DNA from: Brevibacillus parabrevis
Lineage (GTDB): Bacteria; Bacillota; Bacilli; Brevibacillales; Brevibacillaceae
Assembly: GCF_003710905.1 (NCBI RefSeq)
Contig: NZ_RHHV01000014.1
Location: 248,001 to 312,000 of the forward strand
Direction: 5' to 3'
DNA length: 64,000 nucleotides
Below the pieces are notes generated by a model, which saw only the letters and a program-made list of their open reading frames with translations, ran no database searches and was not told the origin of the DNA. Both the position numbers and the translations under genes were made by a program. Positions 16,653 through 26,305 of the stretch are shown piece by piece. Numbering within the stretch: position 1 is the first letter of the stretch; each line of letters begins with the position of its first letter.

Positions 16653-18347
16653 TTACAATTGCTTGTCGTCTATACCGTTCAACCACGTCTCGATTTCACC
16701 GATGACCGACTGAATGCAACCGTCTTCAAACGGCGAGTACAGCTTCGCAACCTTCACCAGTTCCGTGAACGATTTGCTGCCGCCCTCTTTGCACAGTGTC
16801 AAGTAATCGGACCAAGCTTGTTCCGGGTTTTCCTGTGCCCGTTTCCAGAACTGGAAGGCACAAATTTGCGCCAATGTGTAATCGATGTAGTAGAACGGAT
16901 CGCGGAAAATGTGTCCTTGCTGTTGCCAGAAGCCGCCTTCCTCCAAAAACTCGTTCTCGTCGTAATTGCGGTACGGCAAGTATTTGCGCTCGATTTCGCG
17001 CCAGGTGCGTTTGCGCTCGGCTGGAGTCATCTCCGGCTTTTCGTAGACGGCATGCTGGTATTCGTCGACCGCGACGCCATACGGAATGAACAGCAGCGAG
17101 CCGCTCAAATGCGAGAACTTGTACTTGGCGGTATCGTCCTCGAAGAACAGCTCCATCCAAGGCCAGGTCAAAAACTCCATGCTCATCGAATGAATTTCGC
17201 ACGCTTCATACGTCGGGAAGTGGTACTCCGGTACTTCGTAACCGCGGCTGACGTACACCTGGAAGGCGTGGCCCGCTTCGTGGGTCAGCACGTCGATATC
17301 GCCGGAGGTGCCATTGAAATTGGCGAATATGTACGGCAGCTTGTACTTGCTCATGTAGGTGCAATATCCGCCTGTCGCTTTGCCTTTTTTGCTGAGCAAG
17401 TCCAGACATTCATTTTCCAGCATGAAGTTGTAGAAAGCATCCGTTTCTGGAGACAGCTGTTCGTACATCTTTTTCCCGTTTTCCACGATCCAGTCCGGGG
17501 AGCCTTTTGGCGTCGGATTGCCCGTAGCGAAGTCGAAGGCCAGATCGTAATACTTCATAACATCGACGCCAATCCGTTCGCGTTGACGTTCGACCAGCCG
17601 AGCGGCTACTGGCACGATTTGTTCCTCCACTTGACGGCGGAAGTTGGCCACCATTTCGGCGTTGTAGTCCGTCCGGTTCAAGCGTGCATAGGCCAGTTCC
17701 ACGAAGGTGGTGAAACCGAGCTTTTTGGCGATCCGGTCGCGAACTTTTACCAGATTGTCGTAGATGCGGTCCAGTTCTTCGGTATGCTTGCTCAGAAACT
17801 CGTACTTCGCTTCGTTTGCTTTCTTGCGCATGTTTCTGTCCGTGGACGTCTGGAACGGAAGCAGCTGCGGAAGCGTGCGCTCTTCGCCTTCAAACATGAT
17901 TTTCGCCGAGGCGATCAGGGCAACGTACTGGCTCGCCAGACGGTTCTCTTCCTGCAAATCGGCAACAACTTCAGGAGAGAAGGTGCGCAGAGTTGTCTCG
18001 GCAATGCGGAAAAGCTGGGCGCCCCATTTTTGTTCCAGCTCGGAGCGGAAAGCGGACTGGGTGATGGCGGCGTAGTAACGTGAAATGATCCCTTGATACA
18101 CAGGGCCTGCTTCATCCCAATAGTCTTGCTCTTCTTTGTAAAAAGGGTCCTCCGTATTGATCGTATGGCGAATTTGCGCCACTTCTCGCGCAGATTCCAC
18201 CTCTTGCCGCAGCTCGTTCAACTGTCCCATTACCTTGTCTTGCTCTTCAAAGCTGGCCGCTTGTTGAAACGCTTCCAACAGTCTGGAAAATCGTTCTTCG
18301 ACATTTGCCATGTCGACGCGTGTGTACGGTATTTGCGAGAACTTCAC
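16653..18347 (-). CDS. M3 family oligoendopeptidase
   Basis: This is a cytoplasmic zinc metallopeptidase of the thimet/PepF family that trims short peptides. The 564-residue protein has the active-site motif THEAGHAFQ near residue 357 with the downstream Glu in YEACEIHSMSMEFL. The GTG start at 18347 has GAGGTGG upstream. It is the only minus-strand gene between ispA and dxs and interrupts the conserved ispA-dxs order. The length fits the shorter M3 subfamily. Confidence 0.92.
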   Translation of the reverse strand: MKFSQIPYTRVDMANVEERFSRLLEAFQQAASFEEQDKVMGQLNELRQEVESAREVAQIRHTINTEDPFYKEEQDYWDEAGPVYQGIISRYYAAITQSAFRSELEQKWGAQLFRIAETTLRTFSPEVVADLQEENRLASQYVALIASAKIMFEGEERTLPQLLPFQTSTDRNMRKKANEAKYEFLSKHTEELDRIYDNLVKVRDRIAKKLGFTTFVELAYARLNRTDYNAEMVANFRRQVEEQIVPVAARLVERQRERIGVDVMKYYDLAFDFATGNPTPKGSPDWIVENGKKMYEQLSPETDAFYNFMLENECLDLLSKKGKATGGYCTYMSKYKLPYIFANFNGTSGDIDVLTHEAGHAFQVYVSRGYEVPEYHFPTYEACEIHSMSMEFLTWPWMELFFEDDTAKYKFSHLSGSLLFIPYGVAVDEYQHAVYEKPEMTPAERKRTWREIERKYLPYRNYDENEFLEEGGFWQQQGHIFRDPFYYIDYTLAQICAFQFWKRAQENPEQAWSDYLTLCKEGGSKSFTELVKVAKLYSPFEDGCIQSVIGEIETWLNGIDDKQL

Positions 18348-18467
18348 GGGAGTCCACCTCGATTTCTTGAATTTGAATGATCCATTTTATTTTACCAGAA
18401 TGTAGCAGGAAATTGCGTGCAAGATTGCGCTTGCTGATCAAAAGTGGTGTTTTTATGAAGAAACCGT

Positions 18468-18533
18468 TATAATGAATCAAGTTGAATTTCAGCGGAGTTT
18501 AGGCTTCGGGCAACACCGAAGAAGCCTAGTTTT
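18468..18533 (+). promoter_or_regulatory. dxs leader: TATAAT box and bulged hairpin
   Basis: A perfect TATAAT at 18468-18473 has only a weak -35 (TGGTGT, 17-base spacing). The transcript would begin just before a hairpin in which TAGGCTTCGG at 18500-18509 pairs with CCGAA-GAA-GCCTA at 18516-18528, leaving a small bulge, followed by GTTTT. The short U-tract suggests an attenuator or a stabilising structure. A 24-codon open frame with ATG at 18551 ends at 18625, overlapping the dxs start. Confidence 0.4.
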
Positions 18534-18602
18534 CCATGGGGTGGATTGAAATGCAGCATGCACAATCGCCGGAGAACGAACAGTGGAAAGTGAGGAATAC
18601 CA

Positions 18603-20486
18603 ATGCTGCTTACTACCATAAATGATCCTCAAGACCTGAAAAAGTGCACTTCGCAGCAGTTACATACGCTGGCATCCGAAATCAGGCAATTTCTCGTCGA
18701 GACGCTCTCCCAGACAGGCGGCCATCTTGCGCCCAACCTCGGAGTAGTGGAGCTGACGCTTGCTTTGCACTACGTGTTCAACAGTCCCAAGGACAAGCTG
18801 ATTTGGGATGTCGGGCATCAGGCATACGTACATAAAATGTTGACTGGCCGCCGGGAGATGTTTCCGACTTTGCGCCAGTACAAAGGGCTGTGCGGCTTCC
18901 CGAAAATGATCGAAAGCCCGCATGACGTCTGGGAAACCGGACACAGCAGCACCTCCTTGTCGGCAGCGATGGGGATGGCAACGGCCCGCGATTTGAAAAA
19001 AGAAAAAAACCATGTCGTGGCGGTTATCGGCGATGGCGCGCTGACGGGTGGAATGGCGCTGGAAGCGTTGAACCATATCGGTCACGAACGCAAAAATGTC
19101 ATCGTCGTGCTGAACGACAACGAAATGTCGATTGCTCCGAACGTAGGCGCCCTGCACAACTACCTGGGCAAAATTCGCTCCACGGAAAACTACCAGTGGG
19201 CGAAGGACGAGGTTGAAGGGCTGTTGAAGTCCATTCCGGCTGTCGGCGGCAAACTGGCATCGATTGCCGAGCGCTTCAAAGACAGCATGAAGTATTTGCT
19301 CGTGTCCGGCGTTCTATTCGAGGAGCTTGGCTTCACGTACATCGGGCCGATCGACGGTCACAACATGGATCTTTTGGTCGATACGCTGAAAACGGCGAAG
19401 CAAACCAAAGGGCCGGTACTGATCCACGCGATCACGAAAAAAGGCAAAGGCTACGCGCCAGCCGAAGCGGATTCCGTGAAGTGGCACGGCATCGGCACGT
19501 ACAAGATCGAGTCTGGAGACACGCCAAAATCCGCTCCGACGTACACCTCGGTGTTTGCCGATACGATGATCGAGCTTGCTGCCGAGTACAAGTCGCTGGT
19601 GGCGGTGACTCCTGCCATGCCAGCAGGCTCCGGCCTGATTCCGTTCGGACAAAAATACCCGGATCGCCTGTTTGACGTAGGGATCGCGGAGCAGCATGCT
19701 TGTACCTTTGCGGCTGGCCTTGCGACACAAGGCTTGAAGCCAGTGCTTGCGATCTACTCGACCTTTTTGCAAAGAGCGTACGACCAACTGATTCACGACG
19801 TTGCCCGGCAAAAGCTGAACGTGGTGTTTGCCGTCGACCGCGCAGGACTCGTTGGTGCAGACGGGGAGACGCATCAAGGGATGTACGACATTGCCTTCAT
19901 GCGCATCATTCCGAACATGGTCATCATGGCACCAAAAGACGAAAACGAGCTGCGCCACATGATGAAAACAGCGATGGAGTACGACGGGCCGATTTCGTAC
20001 CGTTATCCGCGTCTGCCGGCTCGCGGCGTGACGCTCGATAAAGAGTTGCAAGCTTTGCCGATCGGGAAGGCAGAAATCGTCCGCGAAGGGAAAAAGGTAG
20101 CGATTTTGTCCTTTGGCCATGTATTTGAGATCGCGGAGCAGGCGGTCAACCAGCTGAATGCGGAAGGAATCAGACCGATGCTGGTAAACGCCCGCTTTTG
20201 CAAGCCGCTGGATGAGGAGTTGCTGTTCAGGCTGGCGAAGGAAGGCTACGACATCGTGACTGTGGAGGAAGGCTCGGAGATGGGCGGATTCGGCAGCGCG
20301 GTTATCGAATGTTACAACCGGGCGGGCTACTATGGCATGAATGTGCAGATCGTAGCTGTCCCTGATTATTTTGTAGAACACGGCAGTGTAAAAGAACAGC
20401 GTCAAGAGGTTGGGCTGACAGCGGAGAACATCGCTTCCCGTGTACGCGCCTTGATGCCGATATCGAAGGGTGTACTGGAAGCATGA
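18603..20486 (+). CDS. dxs: 1-deoxy-D-xylulose-5-phosphate synthase
   Basis: Dxs condenses pyruvate and glyceraldehyde 3-phosphate, the first step of the MEP isoprenoid pathway and a source for thiamine and pyridoxal. The 627-residue enzyme has [15 protein letters not shown], the thiamine diphosphate motif [27 protein letters not shown], the catalytic Glu segment [17 protein letters not shown] and [22 protein letters not shown] precedes the ATG. The next gene overlaps by four bases. Confidence 0.97.
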   Translation: MLLTTINDPQDLKKCTSQQLHTLASEIRQFLVETLSQTGGHLAPNLGVVELTLALHYVFNSPKDKLIWDVGHQAYVHKMLTGRREMFPTLRQYKGLCGFPKMIESPHDVWETGHSSTSLSAAMGMATARDLKKEKNHVVAVIGDGALTGGMALEALNHIGHERKNVIVVLNDNEMSIAPNVGALHNYLGKIRSTENYQWAKDEVEGLLKSIPAVGGKLASIAERFKDSMKYLLVSGVLFEELGFTYIGPIDGHNMDLLVDTLKTAKQTKGPVLIHAITKKGKGYAPAEADSVKWHGIGTYKIESGDTPKSAPTYTSVFADTMIELAAEYKSLVAVTPAMPAGSGLIPFGQKYPDRLFDVGIAEQHACTFAAGLATQGLKPVLAIYSTFLQRAYDQLIHDVARQKLNVVFAVDRAGLVGADGETHQGMYDIAFMRIIPNMVIMAPKDENELRHMMKTAMEYDGPISYRYPRLPARGVTLDKELQALPIGKAEIVREGKKVAILSFGHVFEIAEQAVNQLNAEGIRPMLVNARFCKPLDEELLFRLAKEGYDIVTVEEGSEMGGFGSAVIECYNRAGYYGMNVQIVAVPDYFVEHGSVKEQRQEVGLTAENIASRVRALMPISKGVLEA

Positions 20487-21301
20487 GCGTGAGAAAAGAA
20501 CGAATCGACGTTTTGCTCGTCGAACGGGGTCATTACGAGACTCGGGAAAAAGCAAAAGCAGCCGTGATGGCGGGACTGGTTCAAGTGGCCGGGGAGCGAT
20601 GTGACAAGCCCGGCACGAAATTCACCGAGGATGTCGCCATCACGGTCAAAGGCGAGGTTCATCCGTACGTCAGTCGCGGCGGACTGAAGCTGGAGAAGGC
20701 ATTAAAAGTATTTGGCATCGACATGACGGACAAAGTCATGATGGACATCGGCGCTTCCACAGGCGGGTTTACGGACTGTGCCTTGCAAAATGGCGCACGC
20801 CTCGTCTATGCAATCGATGTCGGCTACGGACAGCTCGCCTGGACGTTGCGCCAGGATGAGCGGGTTGTCGTCATGGAGCGGACCAATTTCCGCCATATGG
20901 ACCCGGACGCTTTCGAACAGGAACGTCCGGATGCCGCTTCGATTGACGTGTCGTTTATTTCGCTCCGGCTGATTTTGCCTGTCTTGTACCGTTTTTTGAA
21001 GCAGGATGGCGATGTCGTCGCGCTGGTCAAGCCGCAGTTTGAAGCGGGCAAGGACAAGGTCGGGAAAAACGGCATCGTCCGCGAACCGCAAGTGCATGAA
21101 GCGGTGCTGACAGACATCGGCCAGTTCGCCAGCGGCCTCGGATTTGCGCTGAAAGGGCTGGACTTTTCTCCGATCACAGGGGGAGAGGGCAATATTGAAT
21201 TTGTTATGCATGTGACCAAAAGCGCTGGCGGCATGAACGCCGAAGAATGGCTGAAGCTCGTCAGCGATGTGGTCGCGCAGGCTCATGCCAAATTAAAATA
21301 G
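20483..21301 (+). CDS. tlyA: TlyA family RNA methyltransferase (YqxC)
   Basis: TlyA proteins methylate ribose 2'-OH groups in rRNA in mycobacteria; the Bacillus homologue YqxC is less studied. The 272-residue protein has an N-terminal S4 domain ([28 protein letters not shown]) and an FtsJ-like domain with the SAM loop [19 protein letters not shown]. Its ATG overlaps the dxs stop in an ATGA arrangement, so translation is coupled. A strong terminator follows. Confidence 0.94.
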   Translation: MSVRKERIDVLLVERGHYETREKAKAAVMAGLVQVAGERCDKPGTKFTEDVAITVKGEVHPYVSRGGLKLEKALKVFGIDMTDKVMMDIGASTGGFTDCALQNGARLVYAIDVGYGQLAWTLRQDERVVVMERTNFRHMDPDAFEQERPDAASIDVSFISLRLILPVLYRFLKQDGDVVALVKPQFEAGKDKVGKNGIVREPQVHEAVLTDIGQFASGLGFALKGLDFSPITGGEGNIEFVMHVTKSAGGMNAEEWLKLVSDVVAQAHAKLK

Positions 21302-21312
21302 GGACAAAAAAC

Positions 21313-21352
21313 AAAAGCCTCGGGAGTTTTGTTGCAAACGAGGCTTTTTATT
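21313..21352 (+). terminator. Rho-independent terminator after tlyA
   Basis: AAAAGCCTCG pairs perfectly with CGAGGCTTTT around a 16-base loop; the descending arm ends in TTTTTATTT. Confidence 0.85.
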
Positions 21353-21414
21353 TATGCATGAAAAGTTGTATACTTGTATAAGGATTTCCAACCAACCAGT
21401 TTGGGGTGGACCAT

Positions 21415-22272
21415 GTGAAGAAGATAGGAATTATTGCAAACAAAGGAAAGCCCGAGGCCAGAATTGTGGCGCGGGAGCTTGTCTACCTCCTGGAGGTCAG
21501 GGGAGCGAATGTATTGCTGGACGAGACGATTGCATCTGATTTAGGGCGCGCGGAATTGGGCGCTGCGATCGATGACATCGGTAATCAAGCCGACCTGGTC
21601 TGTGTGCTTGGCGGTGACGGGACCTTGCTCGGCATCGCACGCAAGCTCGCCGGGAGATCGATCCCCATTTTCGGGATCAATCTCGGTACATTGGGCTTTT
21701 TGTCAGAAGCAGAGCCGGAGCACTTGCCGCTTGCCGTCGACAATTTGCTTTCAGGCAAGTACGACATTGAGGAACGGGCCATGCTGGAAGCAGCTCTCGT
21801 CCGCAAAGGCAGCACGCTTGGGACATACACAGCGATGAATGATATCGGGATCGCCAAAGGGTCTTTTTGCCGCATCATTCAATGTGCTGTTTACTTGGAT
21901 GACGAATATGTCGCGACTTTCAGCGGCGATGGTGTCATCGTGTCGACTCCGACAGGGTCGACAGCGTATTCCTTGTCGGCTGGCGGGCCAATCGTCGCTC
22001 CAAATGTGGATATGCTATTATTGACTCCGGTAGCGCCGCATTCGCTGACAGCGCGGCCAATGGTGCTGTCTGGCAACCAGACGATTCGCGTGGAAGTCGA
22101 CGCCATCCATCAGGAGATGGGGCTGTCGATTGACGGACAGTTCGGCTATCGGCTGGAGGGCGGCGATCATATTTACATTAAAAAGTCTCCGTACGTCACA
22201 CCGCTGATCAAGTGGAAAAAGGGCGGCTTTTTTGAAGCAATACGCACGAAACTACAAGGTGAATGGGAGTAA
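21415..22272 (+). CDS. nadK: NAD kinase
   Basis: NadK phosphorylates NAD to NADP. The 285-residue protein has the nucleotide-binding [13 protein letters not shown] near residues 66-78, [22 protein letters not shown] and the donor-site [18 protein letters not shown]. The GTG at 21415 is five bases after GGGGTGG; an in-frame GTG at 21406 lies within that site. In B. subtilis nadK is elsewhere, whereas its place between tlyA and recN is shared with many other Gram-positives. Confidence 0.95.
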   Translation: MKKIGIIANKGKPEARIVARELVYLLEVRGANVLLDETIASDLGRAELGAAIDDIGNQADLVCVLGGDGTLLGIARKLAGRSIPIFGINLGTLGFLSEAEPEHLPLAVDNLLSGKYDIEERAMLEAALVRKGSTLGTYTAMNDIGIAKGSFCRIIQCAVYLDDEYVATFSGDGVIVSTPTGSTAYSLSAGGPIVAPNVDMLLLTPVAPHSLTARPMVLSGNQTIRVEVDAIHQEMGLSIDGQFGYRLEGGDHIYIKKSPYVTPLIKWKKGGFFEAIRTKLQGEWE

Positions 22273-22277
22273 TCCAT

Positions 22278-22727
22278 ATGAACAAGGGGCAACGACATAT
22301 CCGTATTCGGGATATCATCAGTAACCAAGAGGTAGAAACTCAAGACGAACTGGTGGAGCGTCTGCGCGCTGCTGGATTCAACGTCACGCAGGCGACCGTA
22401 TCCCGAGACATCAAGGAATTGCATCTGGTGAAGGTGCCACTCCCTGATGGGCGATATAAATATTCCATGCCTGCTGAACAAAAGTTTAACCCGATGCAAA
22501 AGCTCAAACGGATGATGGTCGACTCTTTCGTCAGTATTGACCAGGCAGACCATTTTATCGTGCTGAAAACCCTTTCCGGTCATGCAAATGCGGTAGCCGA
22601 GCTGATCGACAACCTGCCGTGGGACGAGATCATGGGAACGATCAGTGGAGACAATACCATTTTGATCATTTGCCGTTCCAAGGAAAATACAGCGGAAGTC
22701 ACAAAGCGTTTCATGGAAATGCTGTAG
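22278..22727 (+). CDS. argR: Arginine repressor ArgR/AhrC
   Basis: ArgR is a hexameric repressor of arginine synthesis and activator of its breakdown. The 149-residue protein has an N-terminal winged helix ([20 protein letters not shown]....[20 protein letters not shown]) and a C-terminal arginine-binding oligomer domain with [15 protein letters not shown]. The ATG at 22278 matches the family N-terminus [19 protein letters not shown] lies just upstream. It follows nadK by five bases. Confidence 0.96.
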   Translation: MNKGQRHIRIRDIISNQEVETQDELVERLRAAGFNVTQATVSRDIKELHLVKVPLPDGRYKYSMPAEQKFNPMQKLKRMMVDSFVSIDQADHFIVLKTLSGHANAVAELIDNLPWDEIMGTISGDNTILIICRSKENTAEVTKRFMEML

Positions 22728-22743
22728 AAGGTGGTCGCAACAG

Positions 22744-24468
22744 ATGCTAGTGGAACTCTCTATCCGAAATTTTGCCATCATTAAATCGGTTACGGTCTCG
22801 TTTCAACGCGGGTTGAACATCCTGACAGGGGAAACCGGCGCCGGAAAATCGATCATCATCGATGCGCTCGGACTGCTGCTCGGTGGCCGTGCGTCCGCAG
22901 ATTTTGTGCGCTACGGCGAGCTGCGCGCAGAGGTGGAAGGGCTGTTTGAACTGCCTGCGGGCCATCCTGCGCTTGCGGTGTGCGCCAGCGTAGGTGTGCA
23001 AGTGGAGCAAGACGGCATGCTCGTCGTCCGCCGGGACATTTCCAACCAGGGAAAAAGCATTATTCGTCTGAACGGCCAACTGGTGACGCTTGCCATGCTG
23101 CGCGAGCTTGGACCTTGGCTGGTCACGGTTCACGGCCAGCACGACACGCACATGCTGATGCAGGCGGACAAGCATATCAACTGGCTGGATGCGTACGGCG
23201 AAGTTGCTTTGGGAGCGGCGAAGCAGGAATACGGCAAACTGTACTCCTCCTACCGGAAAACGCGACAGGATCTCGAACGGATGGCCCGCAACGAACGCGA
23301 GTTGGTACAGCGCATAGACCTTTTGCAATACCAGCTTGACGAAATCGAAAGCGCTTCGCTTACTCCGGGTGAGGACGAGAAGCTGCTGCAGCAGCGCAAA
23401 AAGTGGATGAACATTGAGAAGGTTTACGCGACGGTCCAGGACGCCTACCGCTCGCTGCACGGCGATCAGAAGGGCATGGATTGGCTCGGTCACGCCATGG
23501 GAGAGCTGGAGCGCGGCGTGATCTACGAGGAGCAGCTTGCGCCGATTTTGGAGACGGTGCAGTCTGCGTATTACCAGATTGAGGACGTGGTGCACAAGCT
23601 GCGCCAGCTTTCGTACCATCTGGACTTTGAACCGGAGCAGCTGGCAGAGGTGGAGCGCAGGCTCGACCAGATTCAGTCCTTGAAGCGCAAGTACGGAAAA
23701 AGCGTGGATGACATTTTGGAGTATGCAGCGACCATCTCCGACGAGCTGGACGAAATGCATCACTACGAGGATCGGTTGCAACAGGTGGAAAAACGGTTGC
23801 AGGAGCTGGCGGCTGATTTGGCTGTCGAGGCGCTGGAGCTGTCCGTCATTCGTCAGGAATGCGCCGCGAAGCTCGCGCAGGAAATCGAGCAGCAGCTGAA
23901 AGAGCTGCATATGGAACGGGCGCGTTTTGCCATCGACGTCAGACAAACCCCTGATGAAGAAGGCGTTGAAATCGAAGGCATCAAGCGGCTCGTGGATGCG
24001 AATGGCATGGACCAGATCGAGTTTTTGATTTCGCCAAACCCGGGGGAACCGCTGCGGCCGTTAGCGAAAATCGCTTCTGGCGGGGAGCTGTCCCGCGTCA
24101 TGCTGGCGATCAAGACGATCCTGGCTGGAACCGATCAGGTCGAGACGCTGATTTTTGACGAGGTAGACACGGGAGTCAGCGGCAGAGCGGCCCAGGCGAT
24201 TGCGGAAAAGCTCGCCCGCGTCGCGCAAAAACGGCAAGTGCTGTGCATTACGCATTTGCCGCAAGTAGCTTCCATGGCGGATGCCCATTTTCTGATCAAA
24301 AAGGAAATGAGCGAAAACGAGACGAAAACGATCGTGACGAAGCTGTCGGAAGAAGAGACCGTGACAGAGCTTGCCCGCATGCTGAGCGGGGCAGAAGTAA
24401 CGGCAAAAACAGAAGAGCACGCGCGGGAAATGATTTTGCTCGGGCGGGAAAGAAAGGCTGTCACCTAA
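22744..24468 (+). CDS. recN: DNA repair protein RecN
   Basis: RecN is an SMC-like ATPase recruited to DNA double-strand breaks. The 574-residue protein has the N-terminal LVELSIRNFAIIKSVTV, the Walker A GETGAGKSIIIDALGLLLGGRA, a long central coiled coil (about residues 160-390), the signature SGGELSRVMLAIKTIL and the Walker B LIFDEVDTGVSG. It follows argR by 16 bases, in the conserved tlyA-nadK-argR-recN-spoIVB order. Confidence 0.96.
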   Translation: MLVELSIRNFAIIKSVTVSFQRGLNILTGETGAGKSIIIDALGLLLGGRASADFVRYGELRAEVEGLFELPAGHPALAVCASVGVQVEQDGMLVVRRDISNQGKSIIRLNGQLVTLAMLRELGPWLVTVHGQHDTHMLMQADKHINWLDAYGEVALGAAKQEYGKLYSSYRKTRQDLERMARNERELVQRIDLLQYQLDEIESASLTPGEDEKLLQQRKKWMNIEKVYATVQDAYRSLHGDQKGMDWLGHAMGELERGVIYEEQLAPILETVQSAYYQIEDVVHKLRQLSYHLDFEPEQLAEVERRLDQIQSLKRKYGKSVDDILEYAATISDELDEMHHYEDRLQQVEKRLQELAADLAVEALELSVIRQECAAKLAQEIEQQLKELHMERARFAIDVRQTPDEEGVEIEGIKRLVDANGMDQIEFLISPNPGEPLRPLAKIASGGELSRVMLAIKTILAGTDQVETLIFDEVDTGVSGRAAQAIAEKLARVAQKRQVLCITHLPQVASMADAHFLIKKEMSENETKTIVTKLSEEETVTELARMLSGAEVTAKTEEHAREMILLGRERKAVT

Positions 24469-24492
24469 GCTTTGGTTGGCAGTCTTTTTTAT
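24454..24492 (+). terminator. Probable terminator at the end of recN
   Basis: An imperfect stem pairs AAGGCTGTCACC, which overlaps the recN stop, with GGTTGGCAGTCTT, followed by TTTT. Mismatches in the stem make this less certain than its neighbours. Confidence 0.5.
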
Positions 24493-24538
24493 GGGCAAAA
24501 AGATTGCAGTTGGCTAACAAACATGAGTCAATTTCCTG

Positions 24539-24568
24539 ACATAATCCGCTTGGCTGGGGGCAACATTA
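24539..24568 (+). promoter_or_regulatory. Candidate sigma-F/G promoter of spoIVB
   Basis: ACATA, a 15-base spacer and GGCAACATTA fit the sigma-F consensus GYATA-N15-GGNNANANTR, with one mismatch in the -35. The transcript would start about 55 bases before the spoIVB start. In B. subtilis spoIVB is read in the forespore by sigma-F and more strongly by sigma-G. Confidence 0.5.
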
Positions 24569-24632
24569 AAGGTACACAAGGTGGAGGTGTCTCTTTGTAG
24601 GTGTAGGTAGGGAACGGTAGGAGTGATTGCTG

Positions 24633-25967
24633 GTGATCCGACAAAACAAAAGAAAATGGATGGGAAGTCTCCTTCTCCTCATCACGGCGCTTGTCGTGAG
24701 TTCCACCCCGTTTCGCGATCTGTCCTCCTTTCCCCGCGAATTGCGCTTGATGGAAGGGTCTCTGGAAGAACTCAAGGTCTCCGTGCCGGTGATGGGCACG
24801 CTAATCAACAGCAATCCCGACATTTTGCACGTCAACGGGACGGAAGCGCGCGAAGTATCCGTTGATCTGAGCCAGCCTATGTCCGTAGAGCCGCGCAGAG
24901 CTGGGGAAGCACAATTGCAAGTAAAATGGCGAAACATTCCGCTGACAGCTGTCAAAGTAAATGTGCTGCCGGATTTGCGTCTGTACCCTGGTGGACAGTC
25001 GATCGGGGTCAAGCTGCAAACGGCGGGGGTGTTGGTTGTCGGTCATCATCTCGTGGACAATGGCAAAAGCAAGTCTTCCCCTGGCGAGCAGGCAGGTATT
25101 CACGTCGGCGACATGATTGTCAAAATGAATGATCTGTACATCAATGACATGAATGAAGTCAAAAAGCTGATCAACGAAGCCGGAAAAAAGAATAGCACGG
25201 TACAGCTTTTGGTCGTGCGCGGAAAAGAAAAGCTGAATCTGACGCTCCAACCGGCAAAAGACCAAAAAGACGGGGAGTACCGGATGGGACTGTACATTCG
25301 CGATTCGGCTGCCGGAGTAGGCACCCTGACCTTCTACGATCCCAACTCCAAAGCGTACGGAGCACTGGGGCACGTCATTTCCGACGTCGATACAGGCCAG
25401 GCTATCGTAGTCGGGGATGGGCAAATCGTGCAGGCAAGCGTGACGTCCATCGAAAAAGGGCAGAGCGGCAATCCCGGAGAGAAATTCGCCCGCTTTTACA
25501 ACGAAAGCGAAGTGCTGGGGAACATCACCAAAAATACACCGTTTGGCATTTTCGGCAAAATGAAGGACGAACCGAAGCGCAGCTATTACCGCGAGCCGCT
25601 CCCGGTAGCGCTTGCCGAGCAAGTCGTGGAAGGCCCGGCGAAAATCCTCACCGTCGTCGAAGGGCAGAAGGTGGAGGAGTTCGATATCGAGATCGCCAAC
25701 GTCATCAAGCAGCATTTTCCGGCGACAAAAGGCATGATCATCAAGGTAACGGACAAACGCCTGCTGGAAAAAACGGGTGGCATTGTCCAGGGGATGAGCG
25801 GCAGCCCGATCATTCAAAATGGAAAAATCGTCGGAGCGGTCACGCACGTCTTCGTCAACGACCCGACATCCGGCTACGGCTGCTACATTGAGTGGATGCT
25901 GCAGGACGCAGGCGTGCAGGTGCGCAATGCGCCGCAATCGAACGCCAAAACCGGGCAGGCTGCCTGA
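24633..25967 (+). CDS. spoIVB: SpoIVB serine peptidase, sigma-K checkpoint signal
   Basis: SpoIVB is made in the forespore, crosses into the intermembrane space and triggers SpoIVFB to activate pro-sigma-K in the mother cell. The 444-residue protein has an N-terminal membrane segment, a PDZ domain (about residues 115-190) and a C-terminal SpoIVB peptidase domain. The catalytic pair is visible as H247 in GALGH and S389 in GMSGSP, matching H236 and S378 of B. subtilis with a constant offset. The GTG at 24633 has TAGGAG nine bases upstream; a TTG at 24627 is too close. Confidence 0.95.
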   Translation: MIRQNKRKWMGSLLLLITALVVSSTPFRDLSSFPRELRLMEGSLEELKVSVPVMGTLINSNPDILHVNGTEAREVSVDLSQPMSVEPRRAGEAQLQVKWRNIPLTAVKVNVLPDLRLYPGGQSIGVKLQTAGVLVVGHHLVDNGKSKSSPGEQAGIHVGDMIVKMNDLYINDMNEVKKLINEAGKKNSTVQLLVVRGKEKLNLTLQPAKDQKDGEYRMGLYIRDSAAGVGTLTFYDPNSKAYGALGHVISDVDTGQAIVVGDGQIVQASVTSIEKGQSGNPGEKFARFYNESEVLGNITKNTPFGIFGKMKDEPKRSYYREPLPVALAEQVVEGPAKILTVVEGQKVEEFDIEIANVIKQHFPATKGMIIKVTDKRLLEKTGGIVQGMSGSPIIQNGKIVGAVTHVFVNDPTSGYGCYIEWMLQDAGVQVRNAPQSNAKTGQAA

Positions 25968-26128
25968 GAATACGAAGAGACGAGCCGTCACGCCAATCAA
26001 GCGAGGCGGCTAATTTCATGCTGTCAAGTCTCTCTGCTCGACATGTATAACCTTCCACTGGAACAAAGCCAGCTTGCATGGTAAAGTCGTGGAGGCTCTT
26101 GACGAATGAAGGAAAAAGGAAGGTATTC

Positions 26129-26138
26129 TTTGTCGAAA
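26129..26138 (+). promoter_or_regulatory. 0A box (distal) upstream of spo0A
   Basis: TTTGTCGAAA matches the Spo0A~P binding consensus TTTGTCRAA. It lies about 60 bases upstream of a second box. Confidence 0.65.
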
Positions 26139-26170
26139 TATCAGTAAAATCATTCAATCTTTCGTCATAG

Positions 26171-26197
26171 GCAGGAATGAATATGCCTTTGTCGAAT
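26171..26197 (+). promoter_or_regulatory. Sigma-H promoter of spo0A overlapping a 0A box
   Basis: GCAGGAATG and GTCGAAT, separated by 11 bases, fit the sigma-H consensus RNAGGAWWW-N11/12-RNNGAAT. The -10 lies inside a second 0A box, TTTGTCGAAT at 26188-26197. This mirrors the sporulation promoter of B. subtilis spo0A, which is read by sigma-H and controlled by Spo0A~P. The transcript would start about 100 bases before the coding region. Confidence 0.75.
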
Positions 26198-26305
26198 TAT
26201 TTTTCTCAGAGAAAAAGATGGTATGGACTTATCGTTTGTAGAAATGAAAACCTCTAGAACGCCACCTTCTTTCCAAAAGACCGTCCATTGTTAGGAGGAA
26301 CGACC

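Noticed and set aside
16647-18083. A 478-codon plus-strand frame opposite the M3 peptidase gene
   Set aside because: The minus-strand product has clear M3 motifs including THEAGHAFQ. The plus-strand frame shows no family features and is a mirror of biased codon use.
21353-21414. A separate promoter for nadK (TTGTATACTTGTATAAGG region)
   Set aside because: A promoter is expected after the tlyA terminator, but no -35/-10 pair with proper spacing could be fixed.
25855-26157. A 100-codon minus-strand frame between spoIVB and spo0A
   Set aside because: It has no clear ribosome binding site, overlaps the end of spoIVB and covers a 0A box; the region reads better as spo0A control DNA.
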